DNA from: Bacillus sp. ZZV12-4809
GTDB taxonomy: Bacteria > Bacillota > Bacilli > Bacillales > Cytobacillaceae
Length of the DNA: 64,000 bases
NCBI RefSeq assembly: GCF_009849585.1
Contig: NZ_VCRN01000001.1
Span: 496,001 to 560,000, forward strand
Reading direction: 5' to 3'
Part shown: positions 50,071-57,433 of the stretch, one piece after another
Position numbering within the stretch: the stretch's first letter is position 1
How the letters are laid out: every line of letters begins with the position of its first letter
The notes under the pieces: model-generated
The model's input: the letters and a program-made list of their open reading frames with translations, nothing else
Database searches by the model: none
What the model was told of the DNA's origin: nothing
Translations under genes and position numbers: made by a program

Positions 50071-50916
50071 CTATTGCGACATAAACTTTCTGTTCGTCCA
50101 CCATTGAATAATATTGATAATAAATAACAGCAAAAACGACGCTACCAGCATGACAGTTGCAATGGCTGTAGCACCTGCATAGTCATATTGCTCAAGTTTT
50201 GTCATTATCAGCAGGGGTGTAATTTCCGTTTTCATGGGCATATTTCCTGAGATAAAAACGACTGACCCATACTCCCCAAGAGACCTTGCGAAGGCAAGAG
50301 TGAACCCTGCAAGTGCTGCCGGCAGCAATTCCGGGAAAATAACTTTTCTGAAAGTCTGAAAACGGCTTGCTCCGAGGGAGGCAGAAGCTTCCTCCACCTC
50401 TTTTTCAAGACTTTGCAGGACAGGCTGCACCATTCTTACCACGAACGGAAGCCCGATAAAAGTCAGAGCAATCACCACCCCGATTGGTGTAAAAGCCACC
50501 TTGAACCCCAGCAGGCTTCCAATCCATCCATTAGGTGAATATACAGTTGTCAGGGCAATGCCAGCAACTGCCGTTGGAAGAGCAAAGGGCAAATCTACAA
50601 GAGCGTCAATAATCTTCTTTCCCGGAAAGGAATATCTGACCAGAACCCATGCCAGGAGGACACCAAATACCATATTTATTAAACCAGCTGCCAAGGACGC
50701 ACCAAAGCTCAGCTTGTAGGAGGCCATTACTCTTGGATCCAGCACCGTGCTCCAAAATGCAGCCCAGCCCATTTGAGAACTATAAAAAATGATCATGGAC
50801 AGCGGCAATAAAACTAAAATACTAAGGTAAAGCATCGTATACCCCATTGTTAAGCCGAAACCTGGAAGCACACTATATTTTTTGAATTCCGTTCCTTTCG
50901 CTTTCCTCAACTCCAT
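50071..50916 (-). CDS. cysT: Sulfate ABC transporter permease CysT
   Basis: The 281-aa permease has LGFTMLYL-type first helix, [34 protein letters not shown] and [19 protein letters not shown], the CysT/CysU hallmarks. It follows the binding protein after 29 bases. Confidence 0.92.
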   Translation of the reverse strand: MELRKAKGTEFKKYSVLPGFGLTMGYTMLYLSILVLLPLSMIIFYSSQMGWAAFWSTVLDPRVMASYKLSFGASLAAGLINMVFGVLLAWVLVRYSFPGKKIIDALVDLPFALPTAVAGIALTTVYSPNGWIGSLLGFKVAFTPIGVVIALTFIGLPFVVRMVQPVLQSLEKEVEEASASLGASRFQTFRKVIFPELLPAALAGFTLAFARSLGEYGSVVFISGNMPMKTEITPLLIMTKLEQYDYAGATAIATVMLVASFLLLFIINIIQWWTNRKFMSQ

Positions 50917-50945
50917 CACCTGGATCCTCTCATTCTCATGCTGTT

Positions 50946-52004
50946 TTATTGGAGGTAGATCTCATCAAATGTTCCGCCATCATTAAAGTGGGTTTCCTGT
51001 GCTTTTTGCCATCCTCCGAATTCTTCATCTACTGTAACGAATTCAATATCAGCAAACTGATCGGAGTATTTTTTCAGCACTTCAGTATTTCTCGGTCTGT
51101 AATAGTTCTTTTCTGCAATTTCCTGTCCGGTTTCACTGTACAAATACTTTAAATAAGCTTCTGCTGCAGCGGCCGTTCCTTTTTTCTCGGCTATTTTATC
51201 GACTACTGCTACAGGCGGCTCCGCAAGAATACTAAGCGATGGATTCACAATTTCAAATTTTTCTTTGCCCAGCTCATTGATGGATAAATAGGCTTCATTT
51301 TCCCATGCTATAAGAACATCTCCGATTTCCCGCTGAACAAATGTATTGGTTGAATCGCGGGCTCCTGAATCAAGAACCTCCACATTCTTATACAAATTTT
51401 TCACAAAGTCTTTGATCTGCTTTTCGTCTCCATTAAACTGCTTGCTCGCATAAGCCCATGCCGCAAGATAGTTCCACCTTGCCCCTCCTGATGTTTTTGG
51501 ATTAGGTGTGATAACCGAAACATCTTCCCTGATTAGGTCATCCCAATCTTGAATATTTTTTGGATTCCCTTTTCGAACCAAAAAGACAATGGTGGATGTG
51601 TAAGGAGTAGAATTATCATCCAGTCTCTTCTGCCAGTCTTTATCGATGATTCCCCGCTTATTGGCTATTTCATCAATATCATAGGCAAGCGCCAAAGTGA
51701 CGACATCCGCCTGAAGCCCGTCAATGACAGATCTTGCCTGCTTTCCGGAACCTCCATGTGACTGCTGAATCGTTACATCCTGCCCTGTTTCTTCCTTCCA
51801 GTATTTGATGAACTCCTGATTGAACTCCTGATAAAGCTCCCGTGTCGGATCATATGAAACATTTAAAAGTTCAATCGGATCCTTTCCTAAGCTGCCTTCA
51901 TCTCCCGCTTTTCCACTGCTCTCCTGACTGCATCCTGTAATAGAAGACAAAGCCAGCAAACCAGCGGCCAATAATCCTACAAAAGAATTCTTTTTCCTGC
52001 CCAT
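50946..52004 (-). CDS. Sulfate-binding lipoprotein
   Basis: The 352-aa protein has a lipobox (SSITGC) and the sulfate-binding family pattern [73 protein letters not shown] and [10 protein letters not shown]. It captures sulfate (or thiosulfate) for CysTWA. AAGGAGAG precedes the start. A terminator-bearing leader (52033-52105) lies before the gene. Confidence 0.93.
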   Translation of the reverse strand: MGRKKNSFVGLLAAGLLALSSITGCSQESSGKAGDEGSLGKDPIELLNVSYDPTRELYQEFNQEFIKYWKEETGQDVTIQQSHGGSGKQARSVIDGLQADVVTLALAYDIDEIANKRGIIDKDWQKRLDDNSTPYTSTIVFLVRKGNPKNIQDWDDLIREDVSVITPNPKTSGGARWNYLAAWAYASKQFNGDEKQIKDFVKNLYKNVEVLDSGARDSTNTFVQREIGDVLIAWENEAYLSINELGKEKFEIVNPSLSILAEPPVAVVDKIAEKKGTAAAAEAYLKYLYSETGQEIAEKNYYRPRNTEVLKKYSDQFADIEFVTVDEEFGGWQKAQETHFNDGGTFDEIYLQ

Positions 52005-52032
52005 CCAAGATCTCTCCTTTTGATTGTCTTTA

Positions 52033-52083
52033 TAAAAAAAGACCGCATGCTTAGTCCATAAGCAGCGGCCTTCAGTTTATCTG
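52033..52083 (-). promoter_or_regulatory. Attenuator-like RNA before the sulfate-binding gene (element S3)
   Basis: Minus strand: GCTGA, then TCAG-ataaa-CTGA, then AAGGCCGC. The last is the 5' arm of a terminator closed by GCGGTCTT and TTTTTTT, with an inner CTTA/TAAG stem and TGGAC loop. GCT/GGC pairing extends the small hairpin and would sequester the terminator arm, as in S1 and S2. It could simply be the fbpA terminator. Confidence 0.5.
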
Positions 52084-52107
52084 ATCAGCTCAATATTCTT
52101 TTATCTA

Positions 52108-52278
52108 TCAATTGTTCTCTTCCTGCATGGTCATGTTATTCGCATATTCGCGCTCAAGGTCAGATAAGGTTAACTCAAACAAATGGCGTTCCCCTTTCTT
52201 GTAGACTCCGGCGCTTATCAGACTATTAATTAAATATCTCTTTCTGCCTTCAACTGCCTTTCTTAGATACTTTGACAC
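52108..52278 (-). CDS. FbpA-family small basic protein
   Basis: GTG 52278 follows GGGAGGGAG. The 56-aa product has the FbpA (Fur-regulated basic protein A) pattern LRKAVEGRKRYLINSLISAG, VYKKGERHLFELTLSDLERE. In Bacillus subtilis FbpA is part of the iron-sparing response. No Fur box was seen here. Its place just before the sulfate transporter suggests co-regulation with sulfur uptake. Confidence 0.8.
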   Translation of the reverse strand: MSKYLRKAVEGRKRYLINSLISAGVYKKGERHLFELTLSDLEREYANNMTMQEENN

Positions 52279-52299
52279 CTAACTCCCTCCCTGATTTAC

Positions 52300-52437
52300 T
52301 CAATCAATAGCTCCCTTTGCTGCAAGTGCTTTTGGTTGACCAATCAGCGACAAAGCATAATTTCTGCTAAATTTATTATTCAGTGCATCATACTCGTCCT
52401 GCAGTGAAAACGTTACTGCAAGTGTATTTTTGACCAT
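52300..52437 (-). CDS. Possible 45-aa protein upstream of fbpA
   Basis: From ATG 52437 the frame encodes MVKNTLAVTFSLQDEYDALN and a tail ending ALAAKGAID, stopping 21 bases before the fbpA start. GGAGGTG lies right against the ATG, closer than normal, so the start or the gene itself is uncertain. It follows leader element S2 directly. Confidence 0.4.
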   Translation of the reverse strand: MVKNTLAVTFSLQDEYDALNNKFSRNYALSLIGQPKALAAKGAID

Positions 52438-52499
52438 CACCTCCAGCGAATAATTATTAATACCAACAAAACACAGTGATTTACTCGGAATAAAGAGAT

Positions 52500-52560
52500 A
52501 AAAAAAGCCCTCAAGTTCTTTTGGAACAAAAGGGCCTTTGGTTTTCCAATCGGCAATTAA
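52500..52560 (-). promoter_or_regulatory. Attenuator-like RNA leader of the fbpA-cys region (element S2)
   Basis: Minus strand: TTGCCGAT (52549-52556), small hairpin TTGG-aaaa-CCAA, then AAGGCCCT (52531-52538). The last is the 5' arm of a terminator with inner GTTC/GAAC stem, closed by AGGGCTTT and ending in seven T residues. TTGCCGAT, a 10-base interval and AAGGCCCT are identical in spacing to S1, while the small hairpin differs by paired changes. Confidence 0.6.
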
Positions 52561-52582
52561 TTTGAAATTCTTGTTAGAAATG

Positions 52583-52611
52583 AATTTACAATGAATTATT
52601 AGAAAAGTCAA
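52583..52611 (-). promoter_or_regulatory. Promoter of the S2-fbpA-cys transcript
   Basis: Minus strand: -35 TTGACT (52606-52611), 17-bp spacer, -10 TAAATT (52583-52588), giving a start about 20 bases before the conserved TTGCCGAT of element S2. Confidence 0.5.
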
Positions 52612-52714
52612 TCCCCTTTTTTCTGATTTTTGTCAATTGGGCTTCTTTTTCTAATTGCTATAAGGCAGCGAATAGCATTCTGACATTACTGCTGATAAAC
52701 TCCGGCTAATTTGT

Positions 52715-52773
52715 TTGACTTTAAAAAAATTTTATTTTATAGTAATTGACGTATCAATCATTGACCTATCAAT
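52715..52773 (+). promoter_or_regulatory. marR operon promoter with tandem operators
   Basis: -35 TTGACT (52715-52720), 17-bp spacer, -10 TATAGT (52738-52743). Right after it lie ATTGACGTATCAAT (52745-52758) and ATTGACCTATCAAT (52760-52773), each with ATTGA/TCAAT inverted arms and a 15-bp period. This fits autorepression by the MarR protein encoded next. Confidence 0.7.
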
Positions 52774-52790
52774 TATAAGGCGGGGATGCT

Positions 52791-53219
52791 GTGTTTAATT
52801 GTTCAAAGGAAGAAGAACTTATTGCGGCCCGGCTATTTGAGCTCAGTAAGCAGACAATGCCGAAGTTTGAGCGCTGTACAGGCATCAGCCAATCTCGGCT
52901 TGAGATTCTTCGGGAGCTTTTTGAAGCGGAGGAAATTACGCAGCGGGAGCTTCAGAAAAAAGTGAATATTGATCATGCTGCTGTCACAAGACACCTTAAG
53001 CAGCTAGAAGAAAAAGGCATGGTGATCCGCAGGAAAAACCCCGAAGATAACCGCTTTACTTATGTCAGTTTGACAGAGGAAGGCAAAGCGAAGATTGCTG
53101 CTTACTGCGAAGAAAAGCAGCGGTTTATTTCCAAAATCCTGAACGGCTTTTCGGAACTTGAGCGAAGCACACTATTAAATATGCTCACGCGCATCCAGAA
53201 AAGTGTAGATAAAATGTAA
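52791..53219 (+). CDS. MarR-family transcriptional regulator
   Basis: GTG 52791 follows AAGGCGGGG. The 142-aa protein has a MarR winged helix: SRLEILRELFEAEEITQRELQKKVN, IDHAAVTRHLKQLEEKGMVI, RRKNPEDNRFTYVSLTEEGK. Two Cys (about residues 4 and 27) near the N terminus could act in redox or electrophile sensing, as in YodB-like or HypR-like regulators. It is the first gene of an operon with a nitroreductase and a small monooxygenase. Confidence 0.88.
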   Translation: MFNCSKEEELIAARLFELSKQTMPKFERCTGISQSRLEILRELFEAEEITQRELQKKVNIDHAAVTRHLKQLEEKGMVIRRKNPEDNRFTYVSLTEEGKAKIAAYCEEKQRFISKILNGFSELERSTLLNMLTRIQKSVDKM

Positions 53220-53256
53220 TTTTCACATCCAGAAAAAACATAAAGGAGAGTTCATC

Positions 53257-53892
53257 ATGAATAAAACCATTAACAATGACTTTAAAGAAATCATCACAGG
53301 CCGACGTTCCATCCGTAATTATGACCCAACAGTCAAAATCAGCCGAGAAGAAATGGCAGAAATCCTGGAAGAAGCTTCTTTAGCTCCTTCATCTGTAAAC
53401 CTGCAGCCTTGGCGCTTTGTTGTCATTGATTCAAAAGAAGGCAAAGAAACACTGGCACCGCTCGCAAAATTCAATCAGAGACAAGTTGGGACATCAGCAG
53501 CTGTCATTGCTGTTTTTGTTGATATGAAAAGTGAAGTGTTTATTGAAGAAATTTATGATACTGCTGTTGAAAAAGGATACATGCCTGCCGAAGTAAGAGA
53601 CCAGCAGGTGCCATCCATTAAGGGCTATTTTGAAAACATGACATTTGAGCAAAAGAAAGAAATGAATCTGATTGATGCCGGTCTCGTATCCATGCAGCTT
53701 ATGCTCGCAGCACGTGCTCATGGCTATGATACAAATCCAATTGGAGGCTATGAAAAAGACCGCATTGCAGAAGCTTTTGATCTGGACAAGGAACGCTACT
53801 ATCCTGTCATGCTAATCTCCATCGGGAAAGCTGCTGATAAAGGGTACAAATCCGTTCGCCTGCCTGTTGAAGAAATCACGGAGTGGAAATAA
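53257..53892 (+). CDS. Nitroreductase-family flavoprotein
   Basis: The 211-aa protein has the nitroreductase pattern ITGRRSIRNYDPTVKISREEM, LAPSSVNLQPWRFVVI (FMN-binding Ser/Asn), DAGLVSMQLMLAARAHGYDT and NPIGGYEKDRIAEAF. It probably reduces quinones or nitro compounds with NAD(P)H in the cytosol. AAGGAGAG precedes it. Confidence 0.9.
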   Translation: MNKTINNDFKEIITGRRSIRNYDPTVKISREEMAEILEEASLAPSSVNLQPWRFVVIDSKEGKETLAPLAKFNQRQVGTSAAVIAVFVDMKSEVFIEEIYDTAVEKGYMPAEVRDQQVPSIKGYFENMTFEQKKEMNLIDAGLVSMQLMLAARAHGYDTNPIGGYEKDRIAEAFDLDKERYYPVMLISIGKAADKGYKSVRLPVEEITEWK

Positions 53893-53913
53893 CTCATTAA
53901 GGAGAGATTAAAT

Positions 53914-54213
53914 ATGATCATTATTCATGCCGGCTTCAAAGTCCAAGCTGAAAAAGAAACTGAATTTCTTGCTGAAATTAGTCCGCTGATCGAATCTTCA
54001 AGAGCAGAAGAAGGCAATATCACTTATGACCTCTTGAAGGATACAGAACAAGCAGGATCATATACGATGGTTGAATTATGGAAGGATATGGACGCAGTGA
54101 AGTTTCACAATCAGACGGACCATTTTACTGCATTTACAGCAAAAGCTCCTCAATATTTTACAGCACCTCCTCAGGTGAATGTGTATGATGCAAAGGCTGC
54201 GGACAGTAAGTAA
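53914..54213 (+). CDS. ABM-domain quinol monooxygenase-like protein
   Basis: The 99-aa protein has the antibiotic biosynthesis monooxygenase fold: FKVQAEKETEFLAEISPLIE, SRAEEGNITYDLLKD, MVELWKDMDAVKFHNQTDHF. It resembles YgiN-type quinol monooxygenases. With the nitroreductase it suggests quinone or electrophile detoxification. AAGGAGAG precedes the start. Confidence 0.88.
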   Translation: MIIIHAGFKVQAEKETEFLAEISPLIESSRAEEGNITYDLLKDTEQAGSYTMVELWKDMDAVKFHNQTDHFTAFTAKAPQYFTAPPQVNVYDAKAADSK

Positions 54214-54220
54214 CAATAAT

Positions 54221-54262
54221 GCAAAAAAACGCTTGAGATTTTATAATCCCAAGCGTTTTTTA
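54221..54262. terminator. Bidirectional terminator after the MarR operon
   Basis: AAAAACGCTTG and CAAGCGTTTTTT pair around a 14-base loop; A- and T-runs serve both the operon and the convergent DUF2798-like gene. Confidence 0.88.
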
Positions 54263-54266
54263 ATAT

Positions 54267-54758
54267 CTAATTTACAAGCCTTTCCTGGCCGGCATGGAGT
54301 TTTTTCATTGCAAATCTTGCAATAGGCTGTGCAATCACCAGCTCAACCCAGAATGCAATTCCGAAATTCCTGAACCAGCTCTGGAAAAAGTTCTGAAACG
54401 GCTCCAGGCTTATTTGTTTGGAACCAATCCAGGTGCCTATTATAGTTAAAAGAATAGAAAGAATGGTCACATTCAATAGAGTATTTAATAAAACCCTGGC
54501 ATTAAATCCGTCCGTTTCCCCAGCAAACCTTTGCATAATTCTGCCGGCTAACGGTCCCGCCACTAGCCTTACAAGCAAGACCACGATCACCCACATAAAC
54601 GGAATAATCTTTAAAGTTTCCAAATAGGTTTCTTTACTGAAGCCGCGTTCCATTCCCACAATAATCGGTGCAATTGTGTTTACCGAAATAACAGAAATGA
54701 TCAGCAAAAATAATATGCCTTCTTTTGCATTTTGAGGCAGCCTGTCCTCTTTATACAT
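54267..54758 (-). CDS. DUF2798-like membrane protein
   Basis: ATG 54758 follows GGAGGGGA; an earlier in-frame ATG at 54839 is unlikely. The 163-aa product has four membrane helices, with two similar halves (PFMWVIVVLLVRLVAGPLAG and NFGIAFWVELVIAQPIARFAM), typical of DUF2798 proteins. Function unknown. Confidence 0.75.
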   Translation of the reverse strand: MYKEDRLPQNAKEGILFLLIISVISVNTIAPIIVGMERGFSKETYLETLKIIPFMWVIVVLLVRLVAGPLAGRIMQRFAGETDGFNARVLLNTLLNVTILSILLTIIGTWIGSKQISLEPFQNFFQSWFRNFGIAFWVELVIAQPIARFAMKKLHAGQERLVN

Positions 54759-54897
54759 AATTTCCCCTCCGAAATTCAAACTAAAAATTTCAGATGGCAG
54801 ACGTATCTTTCGACATATATTTTTGGCCAGTAAAGCCAATATCTCTACACACTGATTTAATAATTATACCAAATCAGCTATGGATGTTTCTAATGTT

Positions 54898-55038
54898 TTA
54901 TTTACTGTTCTCTTTTTGGTCATGATAAGCAATGAGAATGACTTCTTCTCCCTTTTCCTCACTTAATCGCTTTTCCAGATTGTGCACCTGCTGCAGATCC
55001 CCATCAGACAAATTTGCAAATTGATATTCTTTATCCAT
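54898..55038 (-). CDS. 46-aa acidic small protein
   Basis: ATG 55038 follows AGGTGATG. The peptide is MDKEYQFANLSDGDLQQVHN followed by a charged helix and VILIAYHDQKENSK. The good ribosome site supports expression. It resembles short uncharacterised Bacillus proteins; function unknown. Confidence 0.65.
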   Translation of the reverse strand: MDKEYQFANLSDGDLQQVHNLEKRLSEEKGEEVILIAYHDQKENSK

Positions 55039-55106
55039 TTTTTCATCACCTTTTTGTAATAGAATACCTAAAGTTTGTGTTTTTCAAGCATTTTTATTCA
55101 CACTCT

Positions 55107-55268
55107 CTAGTTATTCCACAATACGGCAAAGGCTAGGATAGCTAACACCAGGCTCAGCAGCAATGACATGCCCCAATGCTTCTTTTCAGTCATTTTAAAT
55201 AAAACATTCATCACTGAACTAATTGCCAGAAAAATAAAGAATACAAAAATAAAAATCATAAATTCCAC
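55107..55268 (-). CDS. 53-aa two-helix membrane protein
   Basis: GTG 55268 follows AGGCAGGTTGAGAAG. The product has two helices (FMIFIFVFFIFLAISSVMNV and MSLLLSLVLAILAFAVLW) around KMTEKKHWG. It may be co-transcribed with the 46-aa gene. Function unknown. From 55269 to 55437 I see nothing further. Confidence 0.6.
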   Translation of the reverse strand: MEFMIFIFVFFIFLAISSVMNVLFKMTEKKHWGMSLLLSLVLAILAFAVLWNN

Positions 55269-55437
55269 TGCTTCTCAACCTGCCTTCTGCTCTGTTTTAG
55301 CAAGGGAAAAGAAGAGCTTTCCAAGACTCACAATGAAAAGGCGCAATTTCAACATAGCACAGACAGAAGGGTGCAGGACAAAAGAAATTGGCCCCTTAAA
55401 ATTAACAGGGCTTTTTCTATTTTCCCTCGCCTGTTCA

Positions 55438-55890
55438 TCAGCCTAAATCTTTCAAAACCGCCATTTCCTTTCCGAAGCGGTTGCCGTGGTCAGCAAACCC
55501 TAAACTTGCATAAAGGTTGTGTGCCCCAAGATTCTCGGGATGGTAGCCTACCGCAAGCTTTTTCGCATTCGGCAGTTTCTCCATCTCTGCAATCATCAGC
55601 TCTGTCGCTTTTTTGCCTATTCCCTTGCCCTGGTAAGTCTTATCCACCATGATCCGGTAAATCCAGTATGCATCCAGCTCTTCTATACATGTATTAAACA
55701 TTAAGAAGCCGACCGCTTTATCATCCAAGTAAATCGCATATGGTTTCAGCCCTGTTTCAAACTTAGATTGCGCAATGGAAACAGCATTTGGCTCCATATA
55801 AGATTTTTGTTCCTCTGAAAGCTTTAATAAGCAGCAATCATACCAATTGTCTGCTGTTACTTCTTTAATTGTTATTTTGCCGGTATTCAT
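55438..55890 (-). CDS. GNAT acetyltransferase, spermidine/spermine-type (BltD-like)
   Basis: The 150-aa protein has ITIKEVTADNWYDCCLLKLSEEQ at the N terminus, FLMFNTCIEELDAYWIYRIM, GNAT motif A VDKTYQGKGIGKKATELMI and VGYHPENLGAHNLYASLGF. This resembles polyamine acetyltransferases of the BltD/PaiA group. GGGGAAA precedes the start, and can be masked by TTTCCCC 12 bases upstream. The leader peptide at 55930-55986 suggests translational control. Confidence 0.85.
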   Translation of the reverse strand: MNTGKITIKEVTADNWYDCCLLKLSEEQKSYMEPNAVSIAQSKFETGLKPYAIYLDDKAVGFLMFNTCIEELDAYWIYRIMVDKTYQGKGIGKKATELMIAEMEKLPNAKKLAVGYHPENLGAHNLYASLGFADHGNRFGKEMAVLKDLG

Positions 55891-55929
55891 ATAAATTTCC
55901 CCTTTACATATTTTGGGGAAACGCTGATT

Positions 55930-55986
55930 TTAATTAGGCGTTCTCCCCTTAATTTGTTCCTTAATCACTAAAGTTTTATTTAGCAT
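55930..55986 (-). CDS. 18-residue leader peptide of the BltD-like gene
   Basis: ATG 55986 follows AAAGGAGG at ideal spacing (55993-56002) and encodes MLNKTLVIKEQIKGRTPN, then TAA. The last codons (GGGGAGAACGC) pair with GCGTTTCCCC downstream. TTTCCCC can alternatively pair with the GGGGAAA ribosome site of the acetyltransferase. Ribosome position on the leader would decide which pairing forms. The peptide does not match an arrest motif I know. Confidence 0.6.
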   Translation of the reverse strand: MLNKTLVIKEQIKGRTPN

Positions 55987-56144
55987 AATGAACGCCTCCT
56001 TTTACTAAATTATCAGAAATCGCAAGACTTACTCATTATACTATAATATTCCAGTAATTACGCACATCTGATTTCAGTTATTTTTTCTATGAAAAGGCCA
56101 TATATAATATATTGATTCAGCAAAAAAGGGGAGGATGCGATAAT

Positions 56145-56414
56145 ATGCCAGCGAAACAAATTCGTTTACGAAGAATTCAAAGCCTTGCTCACGACATTAT
56201 GGTAGAAATGAATACAAAGGAAGACCATAAGAAGAATGAATCATACAGAACAGTGATTGATGACCTATCACGTGCGATTGGGGAACTTTCTGATCCATCG
56301 GGTGAATATTCATTGGATTATGTAGAAGAAAAAATCGGCACTGCCCATTATAAAATATTTAAAAACATGAAAAAGCTGACACCTCTTCGAAAAACAAAAG
56401 AATCGGCAAGATAA
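56145..56414 (+). CDS. Small basic cytosolic protein, function unknown
   Basis: ATG 56145 follows GGGGAGGATG. The 89-aa product is helical and basic (KQIRLRRIQSLAHDIMVEMN, SYRTVIDDLSRAIGELSD, KNMKKLTPLRKTKES). No family recognised. Confidence 0.65.
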   Translation: MPAKQIRLRRIQSLAHDIMVEMNTKEDHKKNESYRTVIDDLSRAIGELSDPSGEYSLDYVEEKIGTAHYKIFKNMKKLTPLRKTKESAR

Positions 56415-56455
56415 AATTTTTTGAATGAAACTGATAATTATTATCAATAATAGAT

Positions 56456-56487
56456 AAAGAAGGTAACCAAATCGGTTACCCCTTGGT
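56456..56487 (-). terminator. Terminator of the DUF1540 gene
   Basis: GGTAACC and GGTTACC pair around GATTT, extended by AA/TT, and are followed on the minus strand by TTCTTTAT. Confidence 0.7.
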
Positions 56488-56643
56488 TTACATTCCAGGT
56501 TCAAAGGTTTTACAATCTGTCTCTTTGCTGTTGGAAGCCTGCTTGCCTGTGTGGCTCACAACGTAAATAGCATCTGCGGAGCACTTATTTCCTTTTTCCC
56601 AATAAGTGCAGTTATTTACTTCACAAAGTACATCTTTAGCCAT
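56488..56643 (-). CDS. DUF1540 protein
   Basis: ATG 56643 follows GGAGGTGAT. The 51-aa product begins MAKDVLCEVNNCTYWEKGNK and continues KCSADAIYV to CKTFEPGM. Four spaced Cys (CEVNNC, CSA, CKTF) are the DUF1540 signature, thought to bind metal. Function unknown. Confidence 0.88.
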   Translation of the reverse strand: MAKDVLCEVNNCTYWEKGNKCSADAIYVVSHTGKQASNSKETDCKTFEPGM

Positions 56644-56701
56644 TTATATCACCTCCTGGCCATTATTTTCTTCAAATCAGGACGGTGATATACATGGCCA
56701 T

Positions 56702-57220
56702 CTATTTAACTGAATTCCATTCTTCTTTCAGAATCGCGTAATAATACTCATCCCACCACTCATCTCCATGTGGAATGCACTTTTTGAAAAAGGCTTCCCG
56801 CCTCATGCCGATTTTCTCCATCACGCGGTAAGATGGCGGGTTCTCAGGCTGGCAGGTTGCGATAATCCGGTGCAGGCCAAGCTCTTCAAAGCCATATTTC
56901 AATACCGTATAAGCGGCTTCTGACGCGTAGCCCTTATTATAGAACTTCGGATTAAACACCCAGCCGATTTCAAAGGTGTGATTGCCAAAATATTGATGAA
57001 ATCCAATATGTCCAATCAGTACTTCTTCATTTTTAAGGAAGACAGGAAAATGCTTTGCATTTTCGACATTCTCGCGGATAAACTCTTTAGCAGCTTCTTT
57101 TGTAAAAATACCTTCTGGAATGTATCTCATTACTTCTGGATTTGATGTGTACTCATAAACGGCCTGCCAATCCTCTGTTGTAAAATTTCGGATCGTTAGC
57201 CTCTCTGTTTTAAGCTCCAT
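56702..57220 (-). CDS. GNAT acetyltransferase, RimJ/RimL type
   Basis: The 172-aa protein has LKTERLTIRNFTTEDWQAVYEYTSNPEV, IGHIGFHQYFGNHTFEIGWVF, GYASEAAYTVLKYGFEELGLHRI and CQPENPPSYRVMEKIGMRREA. This is the RimJ/RimL acetyltransferase group, acting on protein N termini or small molecules. Substrate unknown. Confidence 0.9.
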   Translation of the reverse strand: MELKTERLTIRNFTTEDWQAVYEYTSNPEVMRYIPEGIFTKEAAKEFIRENVENAKHFPVFLKNEEVLIGHIGFHQYFGNHTFEIGWVFNPKFYNKGYASEAAYTVLKYGFEELGLHRIIATCQPENPPSYRVMEKIGMRREAFFKKCIPHGDEWWDEYYYAILKEEWNSVK

Positions 57221-57298
57221 TTCTAAACCTCTATTCAGCTGTGTTTTGATCCTATGTAATTCGTTGATTTCAGCCGGATTTCCTTTAAAAAAGCTGAG

Positions 57299-57400
57299 CG
57301 CACAGAAATTTTTTTATTCGCACAGAAAACACGGCTATCCGCACAGAAAAAATCTTATGCGCACATATTTCTCGGCTATCCGCACACAAATTAACCAGGC
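57299..57400. repeat. Tandem degenerate CGCACA repeats (five units of 20-21 bp)
   Basis: CGCACA recurs at 57299, 57319, 57340, 57360 and 57381. Alternate units end in CGGCTATC, giving a two-unit super-period of 41 bp. Both strands lack a coding frame across it. Similar TATCCGCACA-rich arrays are common between Bacillaceae genes; their role is unknown. Confidence 0.75.
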
Positions 57401-57433
57401 ACCCCCTTTAATCTGAAAAAACCGCAATATTCA

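Noticed and set aside
52438-52611. Longer start (103 aa) for the frame ending at 52300
   Set aside because: It would translate through the S2 terminator hairpin and lacks a ribosome site at its first ATG.
57299-57400. CRISPR array
   Set aside because: Units are 20-21 bp, degenerate along their whole length, with no separate spacers and no cas genes nearby.
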